From positions 62,001 to 126,000 of the forward strand of contig CANEXF010000011.1 in the NCBI GenBank assembly GCA_947443645.1: a DNA stretch of 64,000 nt, read 5' to 3'. Below the pieces are notes generated by a model. It did no database searches, had not been told where the DNA came from, and worked only from the letters and a program-made list of their open reading frames with translations. Each line of letters starts with the position of its first letter. Positions within the stretch are counted from its first letter, which is position 1. Positions 1-11,767 of this stretch are shown here, piece by piece. The DNA comes from Comamonadaceae bacterium (GTDB lineage: Bacteria > Pseudomonadota > Gammaproteobacteria > Burkholderiales > Burkholderiaceae_C). The translations under genes and the position numbers were made by a program.

Positions 1-232
1 GGCCACACCCGATTTGGCAGCTGCCTTTGAGCATTACAAAATGGCGCTGAAGATCAATCCAAACCACAGGGGCGCGCACGAATACATAGGCGAGGCCTAC
101 CTGATGGACAACAAGCCGGCGATGGCCGAGGAGCACCTTGCGCTGCTCAAAACCATTTGCGGCAACACCAGCTGCGAAGAATACGAAGACCTGGCCAGAT
201 CAATTGCCCAGTACAAGGAAAAAAACAAGTAG
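1..232 (+). CDS. Tetratricopeptide repeat protein, 3' fragment
   Basis: The frame is open from base 2 to the TAG stop at 230-232, so the 5' end lies outside the window. The visible 76 or so residues hold a typical TPR helix pair (FEHYKMALKINPNHRGAHEY, then GEAYLMDNKPAMAEEHLALL) followed by a CGNTSCEEYEDL segment and a charged Lys-rich tail. TPRs are protein-interaction modules. The CxxxxC pair would be compatible with a periplasmic protein, but no signal peptide can be checked here. The gene ends convergently with uvrD, 54 bp away. The specific partner is unknown. Confidence 0.75.
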   Translation, partial: ATPDLAAAFEHYKMALKINPNHRGAHEYIGEAYLMDNKPAMAEEHLALLKTICGNTSCEEYEDLARSIAQYKEKNK

Positions 233-286
233 GCGACGGCAGTTGGCCGAAGCAGCAAACGCTATCGCTGCGACCTCATTCGCGGG

Positions 287-2755
<2,469 letters not shown>

Positions 2756-2852
2756 CCCCCATTGTAGAAAGGCAGACGCAGCCAACGCCAATTCAAGCGC
2801 AGCATATAAGGTGTATATCGAAGTCGCCAGCCTACTTTAATGCCAAAGCGTC

Positions 2853-2893
2853 TAAAATCGGGCACCGGGCCCAAGCTACTCTGCCCGGTTTTT
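2853..2893 (+). promoter_or_regulatory. guaC leader: -10-like element followed by terminator-like hairpin
   Basis: TAAAAT at 2853-2858 resembles a sigma70 -10 element. Directly downstream, ACCGGGC (2864-2870) and GCCCGGT (2883-2889) form a perfect 7-bp stem with a 12-nt loop, followed by five T's (2889-2893). This has the form of an intrinsic terminator about 75 nt before the guaC start codon. The only gene it could end from upstream is oriented the other way, so an attenuator role for guaC is possible. The -35 element is not clear. Confidence 0.45.
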
Positions 2894-2967
2894 GTTGTCA
2901 CGCAACAAAATCGGTCCAGTCCAAGTGCCTCCTGTTCATCAACAGTTTTTTAGGGCTTGGTACTGAT

Positions 2968-3945
2968 ATGGAAATCTTCGACTACGACAACATCCTGCTG
3001 CTGCCGCGCAAATGCCGCGTGGAAAGCCGCGCTGAATGCGACGCTGGCGTGGAGCTGGGCGGACGGCGCTTTCGCATCCCTGTGGTGCCTGCCAACATGA
3101 AGACGGTGGTGGATGAGAGCATCTGCACCTGGATGGCTGAAAACGGCTACTTCTACGTGATGCACCGCTTTGATCTGGACAACTTCAAGTTTGTTCGCGA
3201 CATGAAAGCCAAGGGCGTTTACGCGTCCATCTCGCTGGGCGTCAAGCAGCCCGACTACGACACCGTGGACAAACTGGTCGCCGAAGGCCTGGTGCCCGAA
3301 TACATCACGATAGACATTGCCCACGGCCATGCCGACACGGTGCAGAAAATGATTGCCTACCTGAAGCAGAAAATGCCAACCGCATTTGTGATCGCGGGCA
3401 ATGTGGCGACACCCGAAGCCGTGATTGATCTTGAAAACTGGGGCGCTGACGCCACCAAGGTCGGTATAGGTCCGGGCAAGGTCTGCATCACGAAAATGAA
3501 AACCGGCTTTGGCACCGGCGGCTGGCAATTGTCAGCGCTCAAGTGGTGCGCACGCGTCGCGACCAAACCCATCATTGCCGACGGTGGCATTCGCGAGCAT
3601 GGCGATATCGCCAAGTCGATACGCTTTGGTGCCACCATGGTGATGATTGGCTCCATGCTTGCAGGCCTTGAGGAAAGCCCGGGCAAAACCGTTGAGGTCG
3701 ATGGTGCGCTGTTCAAGGAGTACTACGGCAGCGCTTCTGACTTCAACAAGGGCGAGTACAAGCATGTCGAAGGCAAGCGCATCCTGGAGCCCGTCAAGGG
3801 CACGCTGGCCAGCACCTTGCTCGAGATGGAAGAAGACATCCAGAGCGCCATCAGCTACTCCGGCGGCACCAAGCTCATGGACATCCGCAAGGTCAACTAC
3901 GTGACCTTGGGTGGTGACAATGCGGGCGAACATCTGTTGATGTGA
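2968..3945 (+). CDS. guaC: GMP reductase
   Basis: NADPH-dependent reductive deamination of GMP to IMP in cytosolic purine salvage. The 325-residue protein is an IMPDH/GMPR-family TIM barrel of the shorter bacterial type. It shows an N-terminal [12 protein letters not shown], the catalytic-Cys loop [17 protein letters not shown], the phosphate-binding [10 protein letters not shown] and a [11 protein letters not shown] segment. There is no CBS-domain pair, which argues against IMP dehydrogenase (guaB). The ATG at 2968 follows a leader with a terminator-like hairpin. The gene stands alone, between divergent uvrD and a convergent hydrolase. Confidence 0.93.
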   Translation: MEIFDYDNILLLPRKCRVESRAECDAGVELGGRRFRIPVVPANMKTVVDESICTWMAENGYFYVMHRFDLDNFKFVRDMKAKGVYASISLGVKQPDYDTVDKLVAEGLVPEYITIDIAHGHADTVQKMIAYLKQKMPTAFVIAGNVATPEAVIDLENWGADATKVGIGPGKVCITKMKTGFGTGGWQLSALKWCARVATKPIIADGGIREHGDIAKSIRFGATMVMIGSMLAGLEESPGKTVEVDGALFKEYYGSASDFNKGEYKHVEGKRILEPVKGTLASTLLEMEEDIQSAISYSGGTKLMDIRKVNYVTLGGDNAGEHLLM

Positions 3946-3983
3946 GCCCACAGCTGCCGCGCTGGGTCTGTTTCAGGGCAGCA

Positions 3984-4922
3984 TCACCGCTTGGTGCGAA
4001 GTCCCATCAATTCCAGCGCGAGCTGATGCAAACGGTGCGCCGGATCAACCAGGGCCTGGAGCACGCTGAAATGGTTCAGACCAGGCAAGGCCTCACAAAC
4101 CGGTACCGACTTGCGGCCCCAGGCCTGCTGTATCAGCAGGTTCTGGCGCAGGAACTCACTGCTCTCGGCCGCGCCAGCCACGCTGTAAAGCCGGCCTGAT
4201 TCAGGACGCGGCAACCAAGCCGGACTGGCCTGGCGCGCCTGGTTCATCGTGAGCTGCAGCGAATCCTTCAAAAAGGGCGTGTGGCGCAAGGGCTCCAGGT
4301 CATACACGCCAGACACCGACAGCACGCTTTTCAGCAAGCCTGAAGGCAAGTCCGGGGCGTAAGTCGGCCACATGCAGGTCAGCAGCATGGCCCCAAGTTG
4401 TCCCCCGGCAGAATGCCCGACCACTGTGATGCGTGAGGGATCACCGCCGTATTCGGCAATATGCCGCCAAGTCCAGGCCAGCGCCGCGACCATCTGCATC
4501 GTGATTTGTGCAATGCTGACGTCAGGGCACAAGTCATAGTTGGGAACCACCACACAGGCGCCGGCCTGGGTAAACGCCGGCGCGACAAAAGAATGGTCGG
4601 CCTTGTCGAGTGAGCGCCAGTAGCCGCCATGAATGAACACCAGCACCGGCGAGCCCTTAGCGCCCTTCGCGTCTTTAGGCGCTTTGCTGCTGTTCGTGAT
4701 CTTGCTGCTCACTGCAGCAAATCCGCTGGCCGGAAAAACGTCCAGCGTTTCTCCTGGGGCCGGCCCGTAGCGAATGTCCAATTGACAAGGCGCAGACCTG
4801 CGAGCGCTTTGGGACTCGCTAGCCCAGCGCGCAAGGTGCTGGGCGTGATCAGGCACCAACGCACGGTTGTTGTACATACGGTCCAGCCATTGCGGACCGC
4901 TATTTTTATTGGACTTGATCAC
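3984..4922 (-). CDS. Alpha/beta hydrolase, esterase/kynurenine formamidase-like
   Basis: A cytosolic serine hydrolase of about 312 residues. It has the oxyanion-hole motif HGGYWRSLDK, the nucleophile elbow GHSAGGQLG and a C-terminal GLNHFSVL that supplies the catalytic His. The overall pattern fits the carboxylesterase/arylformamidase branch of the alpha/beta-hydrolase fold. The substrate cannot be told from sequence, and no kynurenine-pathway gene lies nearby. I chose GTG 4922 because AAGG stands 6 nt upstream. The frame stays open to a GTG at 4970, and an internal ATG at 4877 (MYNNRALVPD) is an alternative. Convergent with guaC. Confidence 0.8.
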   Translation of the reverse strand: MIKSNKNSGPQWLDRMYNNRALVPDHAQHLARWASESQSARRSAPCQLDIRYGPAPGETLDVFPASGFAAVSSKITNSSKAPKDAKGAKGSPVLVFIHGGYWRSLDKADHSFVAPAFTQAGACVVVPNYDLCPDVSIAQITMQMVAALAWTWRHIAEYGGDPSRITVVGHSAGGQLGAMLLTCMWPTYAPDLPSGLLKSVLSVSGVYDLEPLRHTPFLKDSLQLTMNQARQASPAWLPRPESGRLYSVAGAAESSEFLRQNLLIQQAWGRKSVPVCEALPGLNHFSVLQALVDPAHRLHQLALELMGLRTKR

Positions 4923-4990
4923 GGTGACCCTTGAAAGAACATTTCGATGTCTGGATACTGACACAAACACCGGGCACTAGAGATTCAGGC

Positions 4991-5031
4991 ATAAAAAAAC
5001 GGCAACAAATCTTCAGACTTGTTGCCGTTTC
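4991..5031 (-). terminator. Rho-independent terminator after the DEAD-box helicase gene
   Basis: A perfect 11-bp inverted repeat (AACGGCAACAA at 4998-5008 and TTGTTGCCGTT at 5019-5029) has a 10-nt loop. On the minus strand it is followed by seven T's. It lies 40 bp past the helicase stop codon. Confidence 0.9.
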
Positions 5032-5072
5032 TTGGTGTGCCTGTATTAAAGGCTGATCAAAGCATCAAATGC

Positions 5073-6992
5073 TTAGTCGCGTGCAGGCTTGGAAAACTTG
5101 CCAGCCTTCTTGGCTGCATCACGTGGCACAAATACTTTGCCAGCAGGACGGGCAAACGCAGGCTTGCGGTCTGCGAAATCAGGACGCGGTGCAAAGCCTT
5201 CATTGCGGGCTTCGCGAGGTGCAAAACCGGCATTGTTGTTGCCAAAGCCGCGATCATCCTGACGACGTGGACCACGGTCGTTGAAACCCGAGCGGTCTGC
5301 ATAGTTAGGGGCTTGCGGTGCGGGACGGCCCTGAAAGGCGCCACCACGGTCATCGCGGTTGCCGCCGAAACCACCACGGTCATCACGGTTACCAGCGAAA
5401 CCACCGCGGTCGTCACGGTTGCCGCCAAAGCCACCGGCGCCAGCACCGCCACCAAAGCCACCAGCAGGTTTTCTGCCAGCGTAGCCACCGCCACCACCAC
5501 CAAAACTGCGACCACGCTCAGGAGCGCCGCCGAAATTGCCGCGTGGACGCTCTGAAGTTGGCGCAAAACGCTGCTGTGGCTCAAGACCGGCAATCACGCT
5601 GGGCTTGAGGTTTTGCTGGGTGTAGTGTTCGATGTCCTGAATCTTGCGACGATCGCGGAATTCAGCAATCGTGATCGCCTGACCGGAGCGGCCAGCACGG
5701 CCGGTACGGCCGATACGGTGCACATAGTCTTCGGCTTTCATGGGCAGGCCGTAGTTGATCACGTGGGTGATGGTTGGCACGTCAAGACCACGGGCGGCGA
5801 CGTCGGTCGCAACCAGAATCTGCACGCGACCATCACGGAAAGCCATCAGGCGGCGGTTACGCAGGCCCTGGCTCAGAGCGCCGTGCAATGCCACAGCGCT
5901 GAAGCCTTCCTGGACCAGATCATTAGCCAGGCCGTCGCATTCAACCTGGGTGCAGGCAAACACGATGGCTTGATTGATCGTGGTGTCACGCAACCAGTGG
6001 TCGAGCAACTTGCGCTTGTGCGTCATGTTGTCGGCCCACAGCAGGGACTGCGTGATGGACGCATGTTTTTCGTGCGGCGAATCGATCTCCACGCGCTGCG
6101 GCTGACGCATCACACGGGTCGCCAGTTGCATGATGCGTGGCGCAAACGTAGCGCTGAACATCATGGTCTGCTTGCGCTCTATCGTGAGCTGGTTGACTTC
6201 TGTCAGGTCATCGGCAAAGCCGAGGTCCAACATGCGGTCGGCTTCGTCAACGACGAGAAACTGAACCTGGTCCAGCTTGATCTGCATGCTGCGTTGCAGG
6301 TCGAGCAAACGGCCTGGCGTGGCAACCACCAGATTGGCATTTTGCAACTTGGCAATCTGCAACTGGTAAGGAATACCGCCGACCACGTTGGCAACGCGCA
6401 GACCGCGGCAATGGCGAACCAGATCGATCGCATCGGCGCAAACTTGCTGAGCCAATTCGCGGGTTGGGCACAATATCAGCGCGCCAGGGGTGGCAGGCTT
6501 GAAATTGCGGGCATTGGTCGGGTCTTTACGCTTTGGCTTTTTGGCCGGCGTTTCACCGCGGGCAATCGCCTCGGCGCTCAGGCGTTCAAATTCAGCACGC
6601 TCGTCACGCTCGGCTTGTTCCTGCTGCATGAGCAGGGTGTGCAGCACGGGCAACAAAAAGGCAGCGGTCTTACCGCTACCGGTCTGGCTGGAAACCAGCA
6701 GGTCGGTGAATTTTGCTTTTTTGTCTGAGCTGTCAGCATCCAGGCCTTGCATGGCTTTTGGAATGGTGGCCATTTGTACTGCTGTCGGCTGGGTGAAACC
6801 CATGTCGGCAACAGCTTGCAGCAGTTCCTTGGCCAGGCCAAGCTTCACAAAGCCATTAGGCTCGGCAACGATGGCTTCCAGCGATGATTCGGCGCCGGCA
6901 GGCGCGTCAGAAAAGTCCGGAACCAGATTGATTTCGGAGTCGGTATTTGCTTCGGCCAGAAAGTCGCCGCGAGCCTCAAAAGAGTCAGTCAT
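5073..6992 (-). CDS. DEAD-box ATP-dependent RNA helicase (RhlE-like) with Gly/Arg-rich tail
   Basis: An RNA helicase that remodels structured RNA, in ribosome assembly or RNA decay. In 639 residues it carries the Q motif region (GFTQPTAVQ), motif I QTGSGKTAAF, motif Ia PTRELAQQ, motif II DEADRMLDLG, motif III SAT and motif VI HRIGRTGRAGRSG. A charged insert (about 40 residues, KKPKRKDPTNARN) sits between motifs I and Ia. The C-terminal ~150 residues are low-complexity Gly/Arg/Asp sequence with three NRDDRGG units and a basic end, likely for RNA binding. ATG 6992 was preferred to the GTG at 7004. It ends in a strong terminator and has a ~215-nt upstream leader. Confidence 0.9.
   Translation of the reverse strand: MTDSFEARGDFLAEANTDSEINLVPDFSDAPAGAESSLEAIVAEPNGFVKLGLAKELLQAVADMGFTQPTAVQMATIPKAMQGLDADSSDKKAKFTDLLVSSQTGSGKTAAFLLPVLHTLLMQQEQAERDERAEFERLSAEAIARGETPAKKPKRKDPTNARNFKPATPGALILCPTRELAQQVCADAIDLVRHCRGLRVANVVGGIPYQLQIAKLQNANLVVATPGRLLDLQRSMQIKLDQVQFLVVDEADRMLDLGFADDLTEVNQLTIERKQTMMFSATFAPRIMQLATRVMRQPQRVEIDSPHEKHASITQSLLWADNMTHKRKLLDHWLRDTTINQAIVFACTQVECDGLANDLVQEGFSAVALHGALSQGLRNRRLMAFRDGRVQILVATDVAARGLDVPTITHVINYGLPMKAEDYVHRIGRTGRAGRSGQAITIAEFRDRRKIQDIEHYTQQNLKPSVIAGLEPQQRFAPTSERPRGNFGGAPERGRSFGGGGGGYAGRKPAGGFGGGAGAGGFGGNRDDRGGFAGNRDDRGGFGGNRDDRGGAFQGRPAPQAPNYADRSGFNDRGPRRQDDRGFGNNNAGFAPREARNEGFAPRPDFADRKPAFARPAGKVFVPRDAAKKAGKFSKPARD
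5341..5430 (-). repeat. Three 30-bp tandem repeats coding NRDDRGG units
   Basis: Three consecutive 30-bp units (5341-5370, 5371-5400, 5401-5430) with few differences encode FGGNRDDRGG, FAGNRDDRGG and FGGNRDDRGG in the helicase tail. Perfect in-frame 30-bp periodicity suggests recent slippage expansion. Confidence 0.85.
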
Positions 6993-7371
6993 GTTTTTTC
7001 TCACTAATCCCCTGCGTGCAACGCTTGTGACGAAGTGCAGGAAACTCCACCCCCCGCGATGCAGGAGGCTTCGTTTGTGGTTAATAAAACATCAACCATC
7101 AAACGAATATACGGTTCAAGCCAGAAAATGCCTGAAGCGGTGACTCTGTATTCAGAGTCCAAAAGTGTGAGGTAGATGTACAAATGCAGCGCACTCTGTG
7201 CAACTGCAAGCAGCTGATTATGGCACGCTTTACGGGTTTGTACTAATTCTTTCTTTGCCGGCAAGCAATCGGCCGTTTGCGGAGATTGCCAGCCAAGCAT
7301 CTATTGCTATTGATTCAGGATCTGCCAGCACCCGCCCGGGAAAGCTGAACGCTCAAAAATCATCTTGATGA
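6993..7371 (-). promoter_or_regulatory. Long leader region upstream of the DEAD-box helicase gene
   Basis: No gene is seen in these 379 bases between orn and the helicase. On the minus strand a CATAAT (7217-7222) could be a -10 element, giving a leader of roughly 215 nt. The leader contains an ACGAAG...CTTCGT inverted repeat near the start codon. Long structured leaders are known for cold-induced RNA helicases, but that role here is inference. Just after the orn stop, AATCATC/GATGATT (7358-7373) followed by T's is a weak terminator candidate for orn. Confidence 0.3.
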
Positions 7372-7935
7372 TTACTTCAGAAAGTGTTCCCGGTAATGCT
7401 CCAGCTCGTCTATCGACTCATGCACGTCGGCCAGTGCGGTGTGGCTTTGACGTTTCTTGAAGGCGCTGTAGACCTCGGGCCGCCAGCGCTTGGCCAATTC
7501 CTTGAAAGTGCTGACATCGACATTGCGGTAGTGCAAAAACGCCTCGAGCTTGGGCATGTACTTGACCAGAAAACGCCGGTCCTGGCTGATGGTGTTGCCG
7601 CACAAAGGCGATGTTCCCTTGGGCAGGTACTGCGCCAGAAATGCCAATATTTGCGCCTCGGCATCCTGCTCGGTCACGGTGCTGGCCTTGACCTTGTCAA
7701 TCAGACCGCTGCGGCCGTGTGTGCCCTTGTTCCAGTTGTCCATCTGATCAAGCAGTTCATCAGACTGATGAATCGCCAGCACCGGGCCTTCAATGCGCGG
7801 CGTGAGTTGCGGGCCAGTCACGATCACGGCGATTTCGATCAGGCGTTCTTTTTCCGGGTCCAGCCCGGTCATTTCGCAGTCCAGCCAGACCATGTTCTGG
7901 TCGGATTTTTTGAGTAGGGGTTCGTTGTCAAGCAT
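7372..7935 (-). CDS. orn: Oligoribonuclease
   Basis: A 3'-5' exoribonuclease that degrades 2-5-nt RNA and pGpG to mononucleotides, closing the RNA-decay and c-di-GMP degradation pathways. The 187-residue length is typical. DEDDh exonuclease residues are visible: [10 protein letters not shown] (Exo I) near residue 18, a [13 protein letters not shown] segment, [12 protein letters not shown] (Exo II region) and [11 protein letters not shown] (Exo III with the His). The ATG at 7935 fits the family N-terminus. It is divergent from the M48 protease gene, 46 bp away. Confidence 0.95.
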   Translation of the reverse strand: MLDNEPLLKKSDQNMVWLDCEMTGLDPEKERLIEIAVIVTGPQLTPRIEGPVLAIHQSDELLDQMDNWNKGTHGRSGLIDKVKASTVTEQDAEAQILAFLAQYLPKGTSPLCGNTISQDRRFLVKYMPKLEAFLHYRNVDVSTFKELAKRWRPEVYSAFKKRQSHTALADVHESIDELEHYREHFLK

Positions 7936-7981
7936 GGGTTGATTCTCACCTATCGCACGCGCATGACCTAAACTGCCGGCT

Positions 7982-9349
7982 ATGCGCGACTATTCACTCC
8001 TTTTCACTCTGGTGTTTTCTGCGGTCCTGGTGCTTGGACTGTTGACCCGGCTCTACCTGGCTTCGCGGCAAATTCGCCATGTGGCGCAAAACAGGGCGTC
8101 TGTCCCCGACGCGTTCGCCGCCACTATTTCATTGCCAGCGCACCACAAGGCCGCCGACTACACCATCACCAAAGCGCGCTTTGGCTTGCTGGAGATGGCT
8201 TTTGCCACCGCCGTGATGCTGGCCTGGACCCTGCTGGGCGGACTGGATACGCTGAACCAGGCTCTGCTTGCTTCAACGCTTGCCGACTACGGCAGACTGG
8301 TGCCACAACTGGCGCTGATGCTGGCTTTTGGCCTCATCAGCGGTCTGCTGGACTTACCCTTCACGCTCTACAGCACCTTCAAAATTGAAGAGCGATTTGG
8401 TTTTAACAAAATGACGCTCAAGCTCTGGCTGCTGGACCTGCTGAAATCCACGCTGATTGGCGCTGTGATTGGCCTGCCCATCGTGGCGCTGATTCTCTGG
8501 CTGATGGGCAGCGCTGGCAATCTCTGGTGGCTCTGGGCCTGGTGCGCCTGGATGGGATTCAACCTGCTGGTGCTGGTGCTCTACCCGACGGTCATCGCGC
8601 CGCTGTTCAACAAGTTCAAGCCCCTGGACGATGAGGCCCTGAGAGCACGCGTGACGGCGCTGATGCAGCGCTGCGGCTTTGCGGCCAAAGGCCTGTTTGT
8701 GATGGATGGCAGCAAGCGATCGGCGCATGCCAATGCCTATTTCACCGGTTTTGGCGCGTCCAAGCGCGTGGTTTTCTTCGACACACTGCTCAAGCAGCTC
8801 AACCCCGGTGAAGTCGACGCGGTGCTGGCGCATGAGCTGGGACACTTCAAGCACAAGCACGTCATCAAGCGCATTGTGGCCATGTTCGCCATGAGCCTGG
8901 CCGGCTTTGCACTGCTGGGCTGGCTGTCGTCGCAATTGTGGTTTTACACCGGGCTGGGCGTACGGCCGAATATCGCCCCCACGCTCAGCGCTATTGCGTC
9001 ATCGCTGCCCCCCGAGGGGGCGCTCGCTCCTTGGGGCGGCCCGGCGGCGCTCGTGTCCGTCCCCAACGACGCGCTGGCCTTGCTGCTATTCATGCTGGTG
9101 GTGCCGCTGTTCAGCTTTTTCATATCACCGGTTTTTGCGCTTTTTTCACGCAAACATGAGTTCGAGGCAGACGCTTATGCGATCGCCCAGACCGACGGTA
9201 AAGACCTGCGAAGCGCCCTGCTCAAGCTCTACCAGGACAATGCCAGCACGCTCACGCCGGATCCGGTGTACGCGAAGTTTTATTACTCCCACCCACCCGC
9301 TTCCGAGCGGCTGGCTCGCATGACCCCCGCATTGAAAGCCCCGGCATGA
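7982..9349 (+). CDS. M48 family membrane zinc metalloprotease (Ste24/CaaX-protease-like)
   Basis: An integral inner-membrane zinc peptidase of 455 residues. It has hydrophobic segments at the N-terminus ([14 protein letters not shown]), around residues 70-175 and again after the active site. The zinc site is [11 protein letters not shown] (HExxH), with the third ligand in [10 protein letters not shown]. The Ste24 family cleaves near the termini of membrane or lipidated proteins; the bacterial substrate is unknown. Residues about 342-356 ([18 protein letters not shown]) come from an in-frame copy of repeat family 1 between two membrane segments, making the protein slightly long for the family. 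Its stop overlaps the phhB start (ATGA). Confidence 0.87.
   Translation: MRDYSLLFTLVFSAVLVLGLLTRLYLASRQIRHVAQNRASVPDAFAATISLPAHHKAADYTITKARFGLLEMAFATAVMLAWTLLGGLDTLNQALLASTLADYGRLVPQLALMLAFGLISGLLDLPFTLYSTFKIEERFGFNKMTLKLWLLDLLKSTLIGAVIGLPIVALILWLMGSAGNLWWLWAWCAWMGFNLLVLVLYPTVIAPLFNKFKPLDDEALRARVTALMQRCGFAAKGLFVMDGSKRSAHANAYFTGFGASKRVVFFDTLLKQLNPGEVDAVLAHELGHFKHKHVIKRIVAMFAMSLAGFALLGWLSSQLWFYTGLGVRPNIAPTLSAIASSLPPEGALAPWGGPAALVSVPNDALALLLFMLVVPLFSFFISPVFALFSRKHEFEADAYAIAQTDGKDLRSALLKLYQDNASTLTPDPVYAKFYYSHPPASERLARMTPALKAPA
9005..9050 (+). repeat. Repeat family 1 copy inside the M48 protease gene
   Basis: Core CTGCCCCCCGAGGGGGC followed by CTTGGGGCGGCCCGGCG, in the orientation opposite to the other genic copies relative to transcription. 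It is read in frame as [17 protein letters not shown]. The left part of the full ~80-bp element is not recognisable here. Confidence 0.75.
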
Positions 9350-9666
9350 ACCAGCCTGTGCAACCAAACCGCCGCGCCCTGAGCGCCACGGAAATCGTCA
9401 CGCAATTGAGCAAACTCAACGGCGAGCAGGCGCTGGGCTGGCGTCTCATGGACGGCGCGCTGGAGAAAACCTTTGCCTTCAAGAACTTCCATGAAACCAT
9501 GGCTTTCGTGAATGCACTGGCTTTTATTGCCCATTCCGAAGACCACCACCCGGACCTCTCGCTGAGTTACAGCAAGTGCACGGTGCGCTTCAGCACGCAT
9601 GATGTGAACGGGATTTCCGCCAGTGACTTTTTATGCGCGTCGAAAGTTGACGCCTTGCTCCTTTGA
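9346..9666 (+). CDS. phhB: 4a-hydroxytetrahydrobiopterin dehydratase (pterin-4a-carbinolamine dehydratase)
   Basis: Dehydrates 4a-hydroxytetrahydrobiopterin in pterin recycling for aromatic amino acid hydroxylases; related proteins also act in molybdopterin metabolism or as cofactors. The 106-residue protein has the family motif HSEDHHPDLSLSYSKCTVRF followed by THDVNGISASD. It overlaps the M48 protease stop by ATGA and its own stop overlaps the rsgA start (TTGA), so the three genes are probably translationally coupled. No phenylalanine hydroxylase gene is present in the window. Confidence 0.9.
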   Translation: MNQPVQPNRRALSATEIVTQLSKLNGEQALGWRLMDGALEKTFAFKNFHETMAFVNALAFIAHSEDHHPDLSLSYSKCTVRFSTHDVNGISASDFLCASKVDALLL

Positions 9667-10643
9667 ACAAGCCTTACCGTTCAAGCGAAAAACCGGCGTC
9701 ACCGCCGGTTGCGGGCACCCAGCCGGGTCTGGTGGTGGCAGGCTTTGGTCGCCATGTGCTGGTCGAAACCGAGGACGGCAAGCGGCTTATTTGTCATCCG
9801 CGCGGCAAGAAAAGCCAGGCGGTGGTCGGTGACCGCATCCTCTGGCTGCCGACACAGGACGAGGGCACGATAGAAAAGGTTCAAGCCCGCAGCAACCTGT
9901 TTTACCGGCAGGACGAGATGCGAACCAAGTCTTTCGCCGCCAACCTGGATCAGGTGCTGATCCTGATCGCCGCCGAGCCCGAATTTTCAGAAAGTCAGCT
10001 GACGCGTGCGTTGATTGCCGCCGAAGCTGAGCGCATCACGCCCATCATTGCGCTGAACAAGAGCGATCTGACCGAGCCTTTTGGCAGAGCCTGGGCCAAG
10101 CTGGCGCCCTACCGCGCGATGGGCTACAAGATGCTGCCGCTGGCCATCAAGCCGAAGTCCGACGATGCAGGCGCCAAGTCAAACGATGCACAGACCGATG
10201 AACTCATGGCTTTGCTGCGCGGCAAGAAAACCCTGGTCCTCGGGCCATCCGGGGCCGGTAAAAGCAGCCTGACCAATCTGCTGGTGCCGCACGCCAAGGT
10301 GTTGACGGCCGAAATTTCACAGGCCCTGAACTCTGGAAAACACACCACCACCAGCACAACGCTTTACTGGGTGGACGAGGCGCGAAGCACTGCGCTGATA
10401 GATTCGCCGGGCTTTCAGGAGTTTGGCCTGCACCACATTGAACCCATGCAACTGGCAACACTGATGCCAGACGTGAAGGCCCATGCGCAAAACTGCAAGT
10501 TCTACAACTGCAGCCATTTGCACGAGCCTGGCTGTGGCGTGATCGCAGAGGTCAATTCAGGCGATAGCGCCCGCACCATAAGCGCGAGCCGCTATCGTTT
10601 GTATAGCGAATTATTCGCTGAGCTGTCGCAGACCCGTTACTGA
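9663..10643 (+). CDS. rsgA: Ribosome small-subunit-dependent GTPase A
   Basis: A circularly permuted GTPase that matures and proofreads the 30S subunit. In 326 residues the G motifs come in the permuted order: G4 LNKSDL, G1 GPSGAGKSSLTN, then G3 DSPGFQEFG. An OB-fold N-terminal region precedes them and a C-terminal zinc site follows (CKFYNCSHLHEPGC). The TTG start overlaps the phhB stop (TTGA at 9663-9666); no better ATG lies near the start of homologous sequence. Last gene of the M48-phhB-rsgA unit. Confidence 0.93.
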   Translation: MNKPYRSSEKPASPPVAGTQPGLVVAGFGRHVLVETEDGKRLICHPRGKKSQAVVGDRILWLPTQDEGTIEKVQARSNLFYRQDEMRTKSFAANLDQVLILIAAEPEFSESQLTRALIAAEAERITPIIALNKSDLTEPFGRAWAKLAPYRAMGYKMLPLAIKPKSDDAGAKSNDAQTDELMALLRGKKTLVLGPSGAGKSSLTNLLVPHAKVLTAEISQALNSGKHTTTSTTLYWVDEARSTALIDSPGFQEFGLHHIEPMQLATLMPDVKAHAQNCKFYNCSHLHEPGCGVIAEVNSGDSARTISASRYRLYSELFAELSQTRY

Positions 10644-10670
10644 CAAAACAGTCGGCAGGCCGAGTGTGGC

Positions 10671-11690
10671 CTAACCCAGCAACCTGGCCAGCGTCAGCAG
10701 TGCCAGCAGCACCATCCAGAGCACCACAGAACGCCAGACCAGCCCGACGATGCTGCGCAGGTGCGCCAGTTCGGGCTCACGCCCAGGTGTCGGCTCGGTG
10801 ATGCCTGGCCCCTCTGTATCCGGGTCGCCCGCCTGCAGTCCCGACAGGGCGCCTGGAGAAAGCACGGTCTTGAGCACTTCGCCGCCCAGACGAACATTTA
10901 CCGCGCCAGAGGTGGCCGCCAGGATCAGGCCATCATTGCGATTTTCCGAAGCGGCCCACGCGTCAGCGGGAAAACGCTGGCTGTAGCTGCGCCAGGCATC
11001 AATCGCATCCTCAAAGCTGCCGACCACCGCAAAGCCCAGCGACGTGATCCGCACGGGTACGAAATCAATTACGCCCCAAGCGCGCCTGGCCGCCGCCTGC
11101 AGGGCCGCGCTGGCGCTGCCGCTGGCGGCTTTGCCCTCGTAGCTCCAGTAGCGCGAGACGAATTCGCTGAGGCGGTACAGCACCGCGCCAGCCGGGCCCA
11201 AGCCCAGCGCCGCGAGCACAGAAAACCAGCCCAGCACACCAAACACGTGACGATGGGCAGCCAGCACCGAGTACTCAATCACGTGACGCACGATCTCGCT
11301 GCGCGGCAGCTCGCTCGCGTCAACCTGACGCCACTCAGCCAGCAACTCGCGCGCGCTGGCTTCATCACCATCGTCAAGCGCGTCGCGTATGTCGGTGAAG
11401 TAGTGGCTGAACTGGCGAAATCCCAGCGTGACGTACAAGACCGCGACACTCCAGGCGAAAGCCAGCAACACGCTGAAACTCAGGAGAAGCCAGTGGATCA
11501 GCAGCGTGACAAGCGACGGAAACACAACCGCGACGATCCAGGCAATCCATCCGTGGTGCGGCTGGCCTGCATCCAGGCTGCGGCTGTTCCAGCGCGCCCA
11601 GCGGCGAAAACCCGCGTGAACCCAGTTGCCCCTGGCCAGCGGCCGGGCCTGCTCAATGATGAGTGCAAACAAAACAGCAAAAAAGCTCAT
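10671..11690 (-). CDS. CobD/CbiB-family integral membrane protein
   Basis: A 339-residue membrane protein. The N-terminus is MSFFAVLFALIIEQARPL; hydrophobic helices lie around residues 50-90 and 150-175, and a C-terminal helix (VVLWMVLLALLTLARLL) ends the protein. It resembles the CbiB/CobD family (adenosylcobinamide-phosphate synthase) and the related AmpE family. No cobalamin gene is nearby, so a role in cobamide synthesis is not supported by context. It ends convergently with rsgA, 27 bp away. Confidence 0.65.
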   Translation of the reverse strand: MSFFAVLFALIIEQARPLARGNWVHAGFRRWARWNSRSLDAGQPHHGWIAWIVAVVFPSLVTLLIHWLLLSFSVLLAFAWSVAVLYVTLGFRQFSHYFTDIRDALDDGDEASARELLAEWRQVDASELPRSEIVRHVIEYSVLAAHRHVFGVLGWFSVLAALGLGPAGAVLYRLSEFVSRYWSYEGKAASGSASAALQAAARRAWGVIDFVPVRITSLGFAVVGSFEDAIDAWRSYSQRFPADAWAASENRNDGLILAATSGAVNVRLGGEVLKTVLSPGALSGLQAGDPDTEGPGITEPTPGREPELAHLRSIVGLVWRSVVLWMVLLALLTLARLLG

Positions 11691-11767
11691 GCCAAATCAT
11701 AACGGCGTCTGAAGCCGGCGCTCTGGCTTTGTTGAGCGAGACAAAACGCCAGCCAGACCTCTAGTGT

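Noticed and set aside
5613..6728. 371-codon open frame opposite the DEAD-box helicase
   Set aside because: Antisense shadow; the helicase frame explains this sequence fully.
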